In this document: in pieces, positions 50,705 through 58,274 of the stretch | Layout of the letters: each line of letters starts with the position of its first letter | How positions within the stretch are numbered: the stretch's first letter is position 1 | Source of the DNA: Paenibacillus marchantiophytorum | GTDB taxonomy: Bacteria > Bacillota > Bacilli > Paenibacillales > NBRC-103111 | NCBI RefSeq assembly: GCF_014640555.1 | Contig: NZ_BMHE01000046.1 | Coordinates: 1-63,161 of the forward strand | Direction: 5' to 3' | Length of the DNA stretch: 63,161 nucleotides | Position numbers and translations under genes: made by a program | Notes under the pieces: model-generated | Told to the model about the DNA's origin: nothing | The model's database searches: none | The model's input: only the letters and a program-made list of their open reading frames with translations

Positions 50705-51456
50705 TGATCATTTGTAAGTCCGAGGTTGAACTAGACCTAATGCGAGAAGCTGGTCGTATCGTAGCCGAAACGCACCGCTTATTGGCAAGGGCGATTCGTC
50801 CGAACATTACAACGAAAGAACTTGATCAGATCGCAGAGGAATTCATTCGCAGTCAGGGAGCGATTCCATCTTTTAAAGGCTATAACGGTTTTCCTGGAAG
50901 CATTTGTGCTTCAGTCAACGAAGAATTAGTTCATGGTATTCCTGGTCCAAGAAAGCTGGTTGAGGGCGATATCATCAGTATTGATATCGGTGCTCAGTAT
51001 AAAGGCTATCATGGAGATTCTGCTTGGACTTATCCCGTTGGTGAGATTTCAGAAACGGCCAAACGTTTGTTAGCCGTGACCGAAGAATCATTATACAGAG
51101 GCATAGCAGAAGCTAAACCGGATACTAGACTCTACACGTTGTCGCATGCAATCCAAACTTGTATTGAAGACGCAGGCTTCTCCGTGGTTATAGAGTATGT
51201 CGGTCACGGTATCGGAACGGATCTTCACGAAGAACCCCAAATTCCGAACTACGGTGTTCCTGACAAAGGACCTCGTCTCAAACCAGGCATGGTCCTAGCC
51301 ATTGAACCCATGGTGGTTGTTGGCGAAAGATATGTCCAAACACTCGAAGACGATTGGACGGTTGTCACTTCGGACCGTACACTGTGTGCTCATTTTGAAC
51401 ATACGATTGCAATTACGGCAGCCGGTTATGAAATATTAACTTTGCCTAGATCGTAG
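50704..51456 (+). CDS. map: Methionine aminopeptidase, type I
   Basis: Removes the initiator Met from new proteins. The 250-residue enzyme has the five metal ligands in the usual places (Asp in SIDIGAQYKGYHGDSAWT, His in GHGIGTDLHEEPQIPN, Glu in LAIEPMV, Glu in FEHTIAIT). Its ATG overlaps the adk stop (TAATG). Confidence 0.96.
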   Translation: MIICKSEVELDLMREAGRIVAETHRLLARAIRPNITTKELDQIAEEFIRSQGAIPSFKGYNGFPGSICASVNEELVHGIPGPRKLVEGDIISIDIGAQYKGYHGDSAWTYPVGEISETAKRLLAVTEESLYRGIAEAKPDTRLYTLSHAIQTCIEDAGFSVVIEYVGHGIGTDLHEEPQIPNYGVPDKGPRLKPGMVLAIEPMVVVGERYVQTLEDDWTVVTSDRTLCAHFEHTIAITAAGYEILTLPRS

Positions 51457-51466
51457 GTGATGATGT

Positions 51467-51772
51467 GTGGATAAGTTGATTCCCAAAGTGGGTCAAATCG
51501 TAAAGGTGCTTCGCGGTAGAGATCCCGGAGAATATGCGGTCGTGATTGGCATTGTAGATGAGCGTTTCGTCTGGCTTGCAGACGGCTATCATCGCAAATT
51601 CGATCAACCAAAGAAGAAGAACCTGAATCATCTTCAATTACAAGAAACGATTAGCAGCGAAGTGGAGTCCAGCATTAGGGAAACAGGTCGTGTTACTAAT
51701 GGGAAGTTGCGCTTCGCAATTGCCAAATTCGTTGAACTTATGCAAGATGAAGCACAAGAGAAAGGAGAATGA
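51467..51772 (+). CDS. KOW-domain RNA-binding protein
   Basis: A 101-residue protein found between map and infA in many Firmicutes (similar to archaeal/eukaryotic L14e). The N-terminal half is a KOW-like barrel (GQIVKVLRGRDPGEYAVVIGI core), the rest helical and charged. Exact role is not established; ribosome association is inferred from the family and the operon. GTG start with GGTGATG upstream. Ends 2 nt before infA. Confidence 0.85.
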   Translation: MDKLIPKVGQIVKVLRGRDPGEYAVVIGIVDERFVWLADGYHRKFDQPKKKNLNHLQLQETISSEVESSIRETGRVTNGKLRFAIAKFVELMQDEAQEKGE

Positions 51773-51774
51773 CT

Positions 51775-51993
51775 GTGGCCAAAGAAGATGTAATTGAAGT
51801 AGAAGGTACAGTGATTGAACCTCTTCCGAATGCAATGTTTAAAGTTGAATTGGAAAATGGTCATAAAATCCTAGCCCATGTATCCGGAAAAATCAGAATG
51901 CATTTTATCCGCATTTTGCCTGGAGATAAGGTTACCGTAGAATTATCGCCTTATGATTTAACACGAGGCCGTATAACCTACCGTTTTAAATAA
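51775..51993 (+). CDS. infA: Translation initiation factor IF-1
   Basis: A 72-residue OB-fold protein that occupies the A site during initiation. Seen: KEDVIEVEGTVIEPLPNAMFKVEL (core), HVSGKIRMHFIRILPGDKV. GTG 51775 has AAAGGAG 7 nt upstream; the ATG at 51769 is only 1 nt from that site. Confidence 0.96.
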   Translation: MAKEDVIEVEGTVIEPLPNAMFKVELENGHKILAHVSGKIRMHFIRILPGDKVTVELSPYDLTRGRITYRFK

Positions 51994-52029
51994 ATGTTCG
52001 GCTTAGATGTAAGTTACTCTCTCAAGGCG

Positions 52030-52061
52030 TATGCTTACGAAGCAAGTTTTCTAACGAAAAC
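52030..52061 (+). repeat. Dispersed element copy 4
   Basis: TATGCTTACGAAGCAAG followed by GTTTTC-TAAC-GAAAAC (52046-52061). GCTT-ACG-AAGC within the motif can also form a small hairpin. Located between infA and rpmJ. Confidence 0.75.
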
Positions 52062-52070
52062 GCAACATGG

Positions 52071-52102
52071 TGCTTACGATTGCAAGATTTCTTGAAGAAA
52101 TC
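52071..52102 (+). repeat. Dispersed element copy 5, tandem to copy 4
   Basis: TGCTTACGATTGCAAG followed by GATTTC-TTGAA-GAAATC (52086-52102), 9 nt after copy 4 and 4 nt before the rpmJ ribosome-binding site. Confidence 0.7.
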
Positions 52103-52119
52103 TTAAAGGAGGGCTTAAA

Positions 52120-52233
52120 ATGAAGGTAAGACCGTCAGTAAAACCGATTTGCGAGAAATGCAAAGTTATTCGCCGTAAAGGTAACGTAATGGTAATTTGT
52201 GAAAATCCTAAGCATAAACAAAAACAAGGTTAA
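52120..52233 (+). CDS. rpmJ: 50S ribosomal protein L36, zinc-binding
   Basis: A 37-residue protein, MKVRPSVKPICEKC at the start, ending HKQKQG. The Cys3His zinc site (CEKC ... C ... H) is intact. AAAGGAGGG is 6-7 nt upstream. It ends 19 nt before rpsM. Confidence 0.96.
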   Translation: MKVRPSVKPICEKCKVIRRKGNVMVICENPKHKQKQG

Positions 52234-52252
52234 AAGGAGGTGCAATCTGTAG

Positions 52253-52621
52253 ATGGCACGTTTAGCTGGAGTTGACTTACCTCGTGACAAACGAGTTGTA
52301 ATCGCGTTGACTTACATTTTCGGTATCGGCACTACAACTGCTCAGAAAATTATCGCTTCAACAGGTATCGACGGCAGTACTCGCGTTCGCGACCTTACGG
52401 AAGATGAAGTGAGCAAAATCCGTGATGTAATCGACAAAACCCTTAAAGTAGAAGGCGACCTTCGCCGCGAAATTTCCCTAAACATCAAACGTCTTATCGA
52501 AATCGGATCCTACCGTGGTCTTCGTCACCGTCGTGGTCTTCCTGTTCGTGGACAACGTACTAAAACTAATGCTCGTACACGTAAAGGTCCTCGTCGTACG
52601 GTAGCTAATAAGAAGAAATAA
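52253..52621 (+). CDS. rpsM: 30S ribosomal protein S13
   Basis: A 122-residue head protein that bridges to the 50S subunit. Seen: RLAGVDLPRDKRVVIALTYI (core), IGSYRGLRHRRGLPVRGQRTKTNARTRKG (~92-120). AAAGGAGGTG ~10 nt upstream. First gene of the alpha set. Confidence 0.97.
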   Translation: MARLAGVDLPRDKRVVIALTYIFGIGTTTAQKIIASTGIDGSTRVRDLTEDEVSKIRDVIDKTLKVEGDLRREISLNIKRLIEIGSYRGLRHRRGLPVRGQRTKTNARTRKGPRRTVANKKK

Positions 52622-52639
52622 TAAAGGGGGTTAGAGCTA

Positions 52640-53035
52640 ATGGCAAAACCTAAAAAAGTCGTCCGTACGAAACGTCGTGACCGGAAAAATATTGAGACTG
52701 GTGTGGCACACATCCGTTCAACATTTAACAACACGATCGTAACGATCACGGATCCGCATGGTAACGCAATTTCTTGGGCAAGTTCAGGAAACCTTGGATT
52801 CAAAGGTTCCCGTAAAAGTACTCCTTACGCAGCGCAAATGGCAGCTGAAAAAGCAGCTAAAGCAGCTATGGAGCATGGCTTGAAAACTGTTGAAGTTATG
52901 GTTAAAGGACCAGGAGCTGGCCGTGAAGCAGCAATCCGCTCTTTGCAAGCAGCAGGTCTTGAAGTAAACCTGATTAAAGACGTGACTCCGGTTCCTCATA
53001 ATGGCTGCCGTCCTCCAAAACGTCGTCGCGTATAA
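52640..53035 (+). CDS. rpsK: 30S ribosomal protein S11
   Basis: A 131-residue platform protein. Seen: HIRSTFNNTIVTITDPHGNA, GPGAGREAAIRSLQAAGLEV and the C-terminal TPVPHNGCRPPKRRRV. AAGGGGG ~9 nt upstream. The 126-nt gap after it contains an isolated TATAAT at 53054 without a good -35. Confidence 0.97.
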   Translation: MAKPKKVVRTKRRDRKNIETGVAHIRSTFNNTIVTITDPHGNAISWASSGNLGFKGSRKSTPYAAQMAAEKAAKAAMEHGLKTVEVMVKGPGAGREAAIRSLQAAGLEVNLIKDVTPVPHNGCRPPKRRRV

Positions 53036-53161
53036 TTCAGGATCACTTTGTAGTATAATTATCCTAAAATCGTGAATAATGGTTGGAAGGATAGGCATAC
53101 TATAGAATTTTGAAGCGAAGTATCCAGAGGGAAACGACGTATTGAATGGAGGGTACATTTC

Positions 53162-54106
53162 ATGATCGAAATCGAAAAGCCAAAAATAGAAACTGTAGCA
53201 TTAAGTGAAGATGGCGCTTATGGTAGATTTATCATTGAGCCGTTGGAACGTGGCTATGGTACAACCTTAGGTAACTCACTACGTCGTATCTTACTGTCCT
53301 CTTTACCCGGGGCAGCAGTAACCTCTGTCCAAATCGATGGCGTTTTGCATGAGTTTTCAACGATTCCTGGCGTGCTTGAGGATGTAACGGAAATTATCCT
53401 CAATCTGAAAGGTCTTTCGTTGAAAATTCACTCCGATGAGGAGAAAGTGCTTGAAATTGATGCTGAAGGAGAAGGCAACATCACGGCGGCAGATATTCGC
53501 GGTGATAGCGATGTGGAGATCCTTAACCCGGATCTACATATTGCTACCTTATCTCCAGACGCGCGTCTTCATATGAGGATTCATGCGGGCAGAGGTCGCG
53601 GTTATGTCCAATCGGACAAAAATAAGCATGAAGAGCAACCAATTGGTGTAATTCCAATTGATTCGATCTACACGCCTATTACCCGAGTAAACTACAGTAT
53701 TGAGAATACTCGCGTCGGCCAAGTGACTAACTATGATAAGTTGACCCTCGAAGTGTGGACCGATGGAAGTATTCGACCAGAAGAAGCAGTGAGCTTGGGT
53801 GCCAAAATCTTAACGGAACATTTGAACTTGTTCGTCGGTTTGACGGATGAAGCCAAGGACGCTGAGATTATGGTGGAGAAAGAAGAAGATAAGAAAGAGA
53901 AAGTTCTAGAGATGACTATCGAAGAACTTGATCTATCCGTTCGTTCTTACAACTGCCTCAAGCGCGCAGGGATTAACACCGTACAAGAGCTTATTACCAA
54001 AACAGAAGAAGACATGATGAAAGTTCGGAACTTAGGTCGCAAATCGCTTGAAGAAGTTCAAGAAAAGCTCGAAGAGCTTGGTTTGGGTCTTCGTACCGAG
54101 GAATAG
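53162..54106 (+). CDS. rpoA: DNA-directed RNA polymerase subunit alpha
   Basis: The 314-residue subunit nucleates RNA polymerase assembly and contacts UP elements. N-domain: RFIIEPLERGYGTTLGNSLRRILLSSLPG (~15-43). C-domain from ~245: ELDLSVRSYNCLKRAGINTVQEL and RNLGRKSLEEV. GGAGGG ~8 nt upstream. Confidence 0.98.
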   Translation: MIEIEKPKIETVALSEDGAYGRFIIEPLERGYGTTLGNSLRRILLSSLPGAAVTSVQIDGVLHEFSTIPGVLEDVTEIILNLKGLSLKIHSDEEKVLEIDAEGEGNITAADIRGDSDVEILNPDLHIATLSPDARLHMRIHAGRGRGYVQSDKNKHEEQPIGVIPIDSIYTPITRVNYSIENTRVGQVTNYDKLTLEVWTDGSIRPEEAVSLGAKILTEHLNLFVGLTDEAKDAEIMVEKEEDKKEKVLEMTIEELDLSVRSYNCLKRAGINTVQELITKTEEDMMKVRNLGRKSLEEVQEKLEELGLGLRTEE

Positions 54107-54130
54107 TCTTGTCAGAAGGAGGTTAATTCA

Positions 54131-54496
54131 ATGAACTACAGGAAGTTGAACCGCGATTCCAGTAATCGTAAAGCATTATTCCGTGATCTGGTAACAGATC
54201 TGTTCATACATGAACGCATTCAAACTACAGAAGCAAAAGCAAAAGAACTTCGTTCTATCGCTGAGAAGTTAATCACTCTTGCGAAACGCGGAGATCTGCA
54301 CGCACGCCGTCAGGTAGCTGCTTTTGTTCGTAGAGAAGCTGCAAACGAGAATCAAGATGCGATTCAAAAACTGTTCTCCGATTTGGCACCTCGTTACTCC
54401 GAGCGTCCAGGTGGATACACACGTATCCTTAAACTGGGTCCACGCCGCGGTGACGCAGCACCAATGGTTTACCTAGAGCTAGTAGATCGCGCATAA
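54131..54496 (+). CDS. rplQ: 50S ribosomal protein L17
   Basis: A 121-residue tunnel-exit protein. Seen: YRKLNRDSSNRKALFRDLVTDLF (core), TTEAKAKELRSIAEKLITLAKRG. AAGGAGG 9 nt upstream. Last gene of the alpha set; a terminator follows and the next gene is truA, without ecfA1-ecfA2-ecfT. Confidence 0.97.
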   Translation: MNYRKLNRDSSNRKALFRDLVTDLFIHERIQTTEAKAKELRSIAEKLITLAKRGDLHARRQVAAFVRREAANENQDAIQKLFSDLAPRYSERPGGYTRILKLGPRRGDAAPMVYLELVDRA

Positions 54497-54506
54497 AACG
54501 GATGGG

Positions 54507-54553
54507 AAAGGGTGGACGGAATCGACTTCGATTCTGGTGAAGCCCTTTTTTTG
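54507..54553 (+). terminator. Terminator after rplQ
   Basis: Outer AAAGGG/CCCTTT and inner GAATC/GATTC helices, followed by a T7 run. It ends the superoperon. Confidence 0.75.
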
Positions 54554-54621
54554 CAGTCTATGCTCGGTCTCTCTAGGCTGAGTTTAGCTTAGGCTAAACA
54601 CGGAGATGGGAAGGATGACTC

Positions 54622-55398
54622 ATGGAGGAACAAGCCTTGAGAAATCTACGTTTTACCATTAGTTATGATGGTACGGCTTATTCTGGCTATCAGATTCAAC
54701 CCAGAGCAGACACGATTCAGTATCGGTTAGAACAAGCTGTTCTGTTGTTGACAGGTGAGAGGGTGAAAGTCATCTCATCCGGGCGTACAGATGCCGGTGT
54801 ACACGCGAAAGCTCAAGTTATTAATTTCACCACGAATTCCAAGATCCCCGTGGAACGGTGGTGTTTAGCTCTTAATGCTAGACTACCCAGGGATATTGTT
54901 GCACATACCGCGGAAGAAGTACCTCCTTCCTTTCATTCTCGCAAAGCCGCGAAACGCAAGACTTACTGCTATACGATTCGCTCGGCGCGCTTCCCTGATG
55001 TCTTTCACCGCAACTATGAATACCATCACCCTACGCATTTAAATGTGGAAGCCATGAGAGAGGCGCTCCCTTGCTTGCTAGGAGAGCATGATTTCACTTC
55101 GTTTTGTACGGTGAGAACAGATAAGGAAGTTAAGGTGAGAACTCTCTTTGAGGTTCGAATGGAGACAGAAACCGATGAGTTGTCAGCAACAGGCAAGGTT
55201 GGCAGAATCCGTTTAATAGTGGCGGGCAATGGCTTCCTGTATAACATGGTCAGGATCATCGCAGGGACGTTGATTCAGATCGGTGAGGGTAAGAGACCCA
55301 GCAGCGATATGCAGCGAATTCTCGAAGCCCAGGACCGCGCTGAGGCGGGCCCTACGGCCGAAGCCATGGGATTAACCTTATGGAAAGTCGAGTATTAA
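54622..55398 (+). CDS. truA: tRNA pseudouridine(38-40) synthase
   Basis: Makes pseudouridine at positions 38-40 of tRNA anticodon arms. The 258-residue enzyme has the catalytic Asp in SSGRTDAGVHAKAQV, FHSRKAAKRKTYCY and the C-terminal FLYNMVRIIAGTL. GGAAGGA ~7 nt upstream. It lies 125 nt after rplQ. Confidence 0.96.
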   Translation: MEEQALRNLRFTISYDGTAYSGYQIQPRADTIQYRLEQAVLLLTGERVKVISSGRTDAGVHAKAQVINFTTNSKIPVERWCLALNARLPRDIVAHTAEEVPPSFHSRKAAKRKTYCYTIRSARFPDVFHRNYEYHHPTHLNVEAMREALPCLLGEHDFTSFCTVRTDKEVKVRTLFEVRMETETDELSATGKVGRIRLIVAGNGFLYNMVRIIAGTLIQIGEGKRPSSDMQRILEAQDRAEAGPTAEAMGLTLWKVEY

Positions 55399-55415
55399 AA
55401 AGCCTCAAATACTAC

Positions 55416-55444
55416 TTGATTCTTATCGATCTTTCGTGTAAAAT
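55416..55444 (+). promoter_or_regulatory. SigA promoter of rplM-rpsI
   Basis: TTGATT (55416-55421), 17-bp spacer, TAAAAT (55439-55444). Confidence 0.65.
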
Positions 55445-55456
55445 ATAACTTGGCGT

Positions 55457-55518
55457 TTCGTGATCGGCTACCCCACAGCCCCTGATCCTTAACAGCCATT
55501 GAAACCATCCATCACGAA
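55457..55518 (+). promoter_or_regulatory. Probable L13 leader RNA
   Basis: TTCGTGAT (55457-55464) pairs with ATCACGAA (55511-55518) and encloses ~46 nt, right after the promoter and ~55 nt before rplM. Position and size fit the Firmicute L13 autoregulatory leader; I did not verify the full consensus. Confidence 0.65.
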
Positions 55519-55573
55519 TGTAAGTTAACTATGATAACGATGTTATTGAGATATATTTTTAGGAGGACTAAGC

Positions 55574-56011
55574 ATGCGCACCACATATATGGCTAAGCCA
55601 AATGAAGTTGAGCGTAAATGGTACATTGTTGACGCTGCAGGCCAAACACTTGGCCGTCTTGCAAGTGAAGTAGCTAGCATTATCCGCGGTAAGCACAAAC
55701 CGGAGTTCACTCCACACGTAGATACTGGCGATTTCGTAGTTGTTATCAATGCTTCCCAAATTAAGCTAACTGGTAAGAAAATGCAAAACAAAATGTACTA
55801 CCGTCACTCATTGTATCAAGGTGGTTTGAAAGTGACATCCGCTCAAGATTTGCTTAACAGCAAACCTGATCGTATGATCGAATTTGCCGTGCACGGTATG
55901 CTTCCAAAGAACCGTCTTGGTGATAGCTTGAAAACTAAGCTTAAAGTTTACGGTGGAGAAGAGCATCCACACCAAGCACAACTACCAGAAGTCTGGAATC
56001 TTCGCGGTTAA
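55574..56011 (+). CDS. rplM: 50S ribosomal protein L13
   Basis: A 145-residue early-assembly protein. Seen: KWYIVDAAGQTLGRLASEVA, KHKPEFTPHVDTGDFVVVINA (core), YRHSLYQGGLK and EEHPHQAQ near the end. AGGAGG ~8 nt upstream. rpsI follows after 18 nt. Confidence 0.97.
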   Translation: MRTTYMAKPNEVERKWYIVDAAGQTLGRLASEVASIIRGKHKPEFTPHVDTGDFVVVINASQIKLTGKKMQNKMYYRHSLYQGGLKVTSAQDLLNSKPDRMIEFAVHGMLPKNRLGDSLKTKLKVYGGEEHPHQAQLPEVWNLRG

Positions 56012-56029
56012 TATAAGGAGGAACGTTTC

Positions 56030-56422
56030 GTGGCACAAGTTCAATATTATGGAACGGGTCGTCGTAAACATTCGGTAGCGCGCGTGCGTTTAATACCGGG
56101 TGAAGGACGTATCATTATCAATAAACGTGATCTAGATGAGTATTTCGGTCTAGAAACTTTGAAGCTGATCGTTAAGCAACCATTGGCACTTACTGAAACT
56201 GTCGGTAAATACGATGTTCTAGTTCTTGCAAATGGCGGCGGAATCAGCGGACAAGCTGGCGCAATTCGTCACGGGATTTCCCGTGCATTGCTGAAAGCTG
56301 ATCCGGAATACCGTGGATCCTTGAAAAAAGCAGGATTCTTAACACGTGATTCCCGTATGAAAGAGCGTAAAAAATATGGATTGAAAGCCGCTCGTCGCGC
56401 TCCTCAATTCTCCAAACGTTAA
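56030..56422 (+). CDS. rpsI: 30S ribosomal protein S9
   Basis: A 130-residue head protein whose C-terminal tail touches P-site tRNA. Seen: YYGTGRRKHSVARVRL, GGGISGQAGAIRHGISRAL and the tail KKYGLKAARRAPQFSKR. GTG start, AAGGAGG upstream. Confidence 0.97.
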   Translation: MAQVQYYGTGRRKHSVARVRLIPGEGRIIINKRDLDEYFGLETLKLIVKQPLALTETVGKYDVLVLANGGGISGQAGAIRHGISRALLKADPEYRGSLKKAGFLTRDSRMKERKKYGLKAARRAPQFSKR

Positions 56423-56448
56423 GAAATTGCGCTTATGGCGCTCAAGAG

Positions 56449-56487
56449 AACCTTTCTGGCATTATGCTGGAAAGGTTTTTCTTTTTG
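56449..56487 (+). terminator. Terminator after rpsI
   Basis: AACCTTTC ... GAAAGGTT stem followed by TTTCTTTTTG. Confidence 0.85.
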
Positions 56488-56559
56488 TGTGAAATTCCGG
56501 CGTGGATTGTACGTTATCACTGATTCTTACGAAGTTTATACCAAAATGATAAAAAGTCA

Positions 56560-56587
56560 TTGACAGTAGAAAGAACTCAGCTATAAT
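56560..56587 (+). promoter_or_regulatory. SigA promoter of cysH
   Basis: TTGACA (56560-56565), 16-bp spacer, TATAAT (56582-56587), 52 bp before cysH. I see no S-box or T-box here. Confidence 0.75.
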
Positions 56588-56639
56588 TAACTTATAAATC
56601 TTATGATATCACTCGGGATTAAAACATGGAGGTTATAAC

Positions 56640-57332
56640 ATGAATCTTTTTGAAAAGGAAGCCTTTGTATCGAAAGCTGCGGAAGAATTTGAAAATCAGC
56701 CACCGGAAGCTATTTTGAAATTAGCCGTAGATACTTTTTCAAGTTTGACACTTGCTTGCAGCTTCGGCGCTGAAGATGTTGTGCTTGTGGATATGCTGCG
56801 AAAAATCAGTCCGAATGTTGATATTTTCTATTTGGATACGAACGTTCACTTTGATGAAACCTATGAAACCAGAGATCGTTTAGAGAAGCATTACGGGACT
56901 AAGTTCGTTCAAGTACTGCCTAAATTAACGCTTGATGAGCAAGCGGAGAAATTCGGCGATGAGCTTTGGAAAACGGATGCAAACCAATGCTGTAACATTC
57001 GTAAAGTGGATCCGCTTACAGATATTCTCAAAAATTATGACGCTTGGATTACAGGTATTCGCCGTGATCAGGCACCAACTCGTGCCAACGCCAAGAAAGT
57101 GGAGTATGACGTGAAATTTGGTCTGATCAAATTCAACCCATTAGCTAGCTGGACTACGGATGACGTATGGAATTACATTCGTGAGAATAATGTTATTTAT
57201 AATCCATTACATGATCGCAATTTCCCCAGCATCGGTTGCACACACTGTACGCGTCCTGTCGCTGATGGTGAAGATCCGCGTGCGGGTCGTTGGGCAAGTC
57301 TTGAGAAAACAGAATGTGGACTTCATAAATAA
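56640..57332 (+). CDS. cysH: Adenylyl-sulfate/phosphoadenylyl-sulfate reductase
   Basis: Reduces APS (or PAPS) to sulfite in sulfate assimilation, cytoplasmic. The 230-residue protein has the PP-loop-like SFGAEDVVL, the catalytic C-terminal ECGLH, and two Cys pairs (NQCCNIRK and GCTHCTRP) that bind a 4Fe-4S cluster; this cluster favours APS as substrate. It fits the sulfur theme of cysE-cysS. Other sulfate-assimilation genes are not adjacent, and its place between rpsI and cwlD differs from B. subtilis. Confidence 0.94.
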   Translation: MNLFEKEAFVSKAAEEFENQPPEAILKLAVDTFSSLTLACSFGAEDVVLVDMLRKISPNVDIFYLDTNVHFDETYETRDRLEKHYGTKFVQVLPKLTLDEQAEKFGDELWKTDANQCCNIRKVDPLTDILKNYDAWITGIRRDQAPTRANAKKVEYDVKFGLIKFNPLASWTTDDVWNYIRENNVIYNPLHDRNFPSIGCTHCTRPVADGEDPRAGRWASLEKTECGLHK

Positions 57333-57458
57333 TTTTGAACTGGATGTTGGAGAAACGAAGTCTGACGATATTTCTGCTCAAGTGTGAGCAAGGTATATTT
57401 GTCCACCCTGTCCCATATAGATGATACAGAGTCTATGGGGAACAGAGGTGGATTTTTT

Positions 57459-58214
57459 ATGCGCAAAAGAAAGAAGAGGTTGGTCGTTTGGCTGACTTTT
57501 AACAGTAGTCTTAAGCTTGTTCTATCGACCTTGTTGGTCGCTCTGGTCGTATTCATCTATGCCTATGAGCTGCCGGCAACGAAAACGTGGTCAGAGTGGA
57601 ACTTGCCTTTGTCGGGCAAAACGATTGCTCTGGATGCGGGGCATGGAGGTCCGGATGGTGGTGCTTCGAGTAAAGATGGGGTTATCGAAAAGGATATTAA
57701 TTTGGCCATCACATTGCAGCTGCGTGATTATATGCAGCAGGCAGGGGCGCTGGTTTTGATGACCAGAGAGACGGATACAGATTTGGCTGAACCAGGGACC
57801 AAAGGATATAGCAAGAGAAAGACGGAGGATCTCCATAATCGCGCTGATATGATCAATGAGAAGAACGCGGACATGTTCCTGAGCGTCCATTTGAACAGCA
57901 TTCCCTCGCCCAAATGGAAAGGCGCACAAACGTTCTACTATGCGAATAATCCCAATAACCCTAACTTAGCCGGGCTCATTCAGCTTGAATTGAAGCGGAA
58001 TCTAGAGAACACGGATCGTGTCGCCAAGCTGGCGGACAAGACGGTGTACTTGTTAAAAACGCTGAAAATTCCTAGCGCGCTAGTTGAAGTAGGATTTCTT
58101 TCTAATCCGGAAGAAGCGAGATTACTGGCAGACGAGAAATATCAGAAGATGGTGGCTGCCTCCATTTATCAAGGGGTATTGCGATATTTTGCTGGAGAAA
58201 AAGTGGGTTCCTAA
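57459..58214 (+). CDS. cwlD: CwlD, N-acetylmuramoyl-L-alanine amidase for spore cortex
   Basis: Together with PdaA it makes muramic-delta-lactam in spore cortex, needed for germination. The 251-residue protein has a signal-anchor (residues ~12-35) and an Amidase_3 domain with IALDAGHGGPDGGA (zinc His), the Glu in VIEKDINL, FLSVHLNS and ALVEVGFLSNPEEA. ATG 57459 follows AGAGGTGGA; an in-frame start at 57384 would add 25 residues without a ribosome-binding site. Confidence 0.94.
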   Translation: MRKRKKRLVVWLTFNSSLKLVLSTLLVALVVFIYAYELPATKTWSEWNLPLSGKTIALDAGHGGPDGGASSKDGVIEKDINLAITLQLRDYMQQAGALVLMTRETDTDLAEPGTKGYSKRKTEDLHNRADMINEKNADMFLSVHLNSIPSPKWKGAQTFYYANNPNNPNLAGLIQLELKRNLENTDRVAKLADKTVYLLKTLKIPSALVEVGFLSNPEEARLLADEKYQKMVAASIYQGVLRYFAGEKVGS

Positions 58215-58274
58215 TCAGAATGTGATATAATGAAAGCCACAAATACGATGTCTGAATAAAGGTGTGGTGTGGCT

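Noticed and set aside
53041..53161. Promoter before rpoA
   Set aside because: TATAAT at 53054-53059 is clear, but I find no acceptable -35 box at 16-18 bp, and rpoA is well served by the upstream operon.
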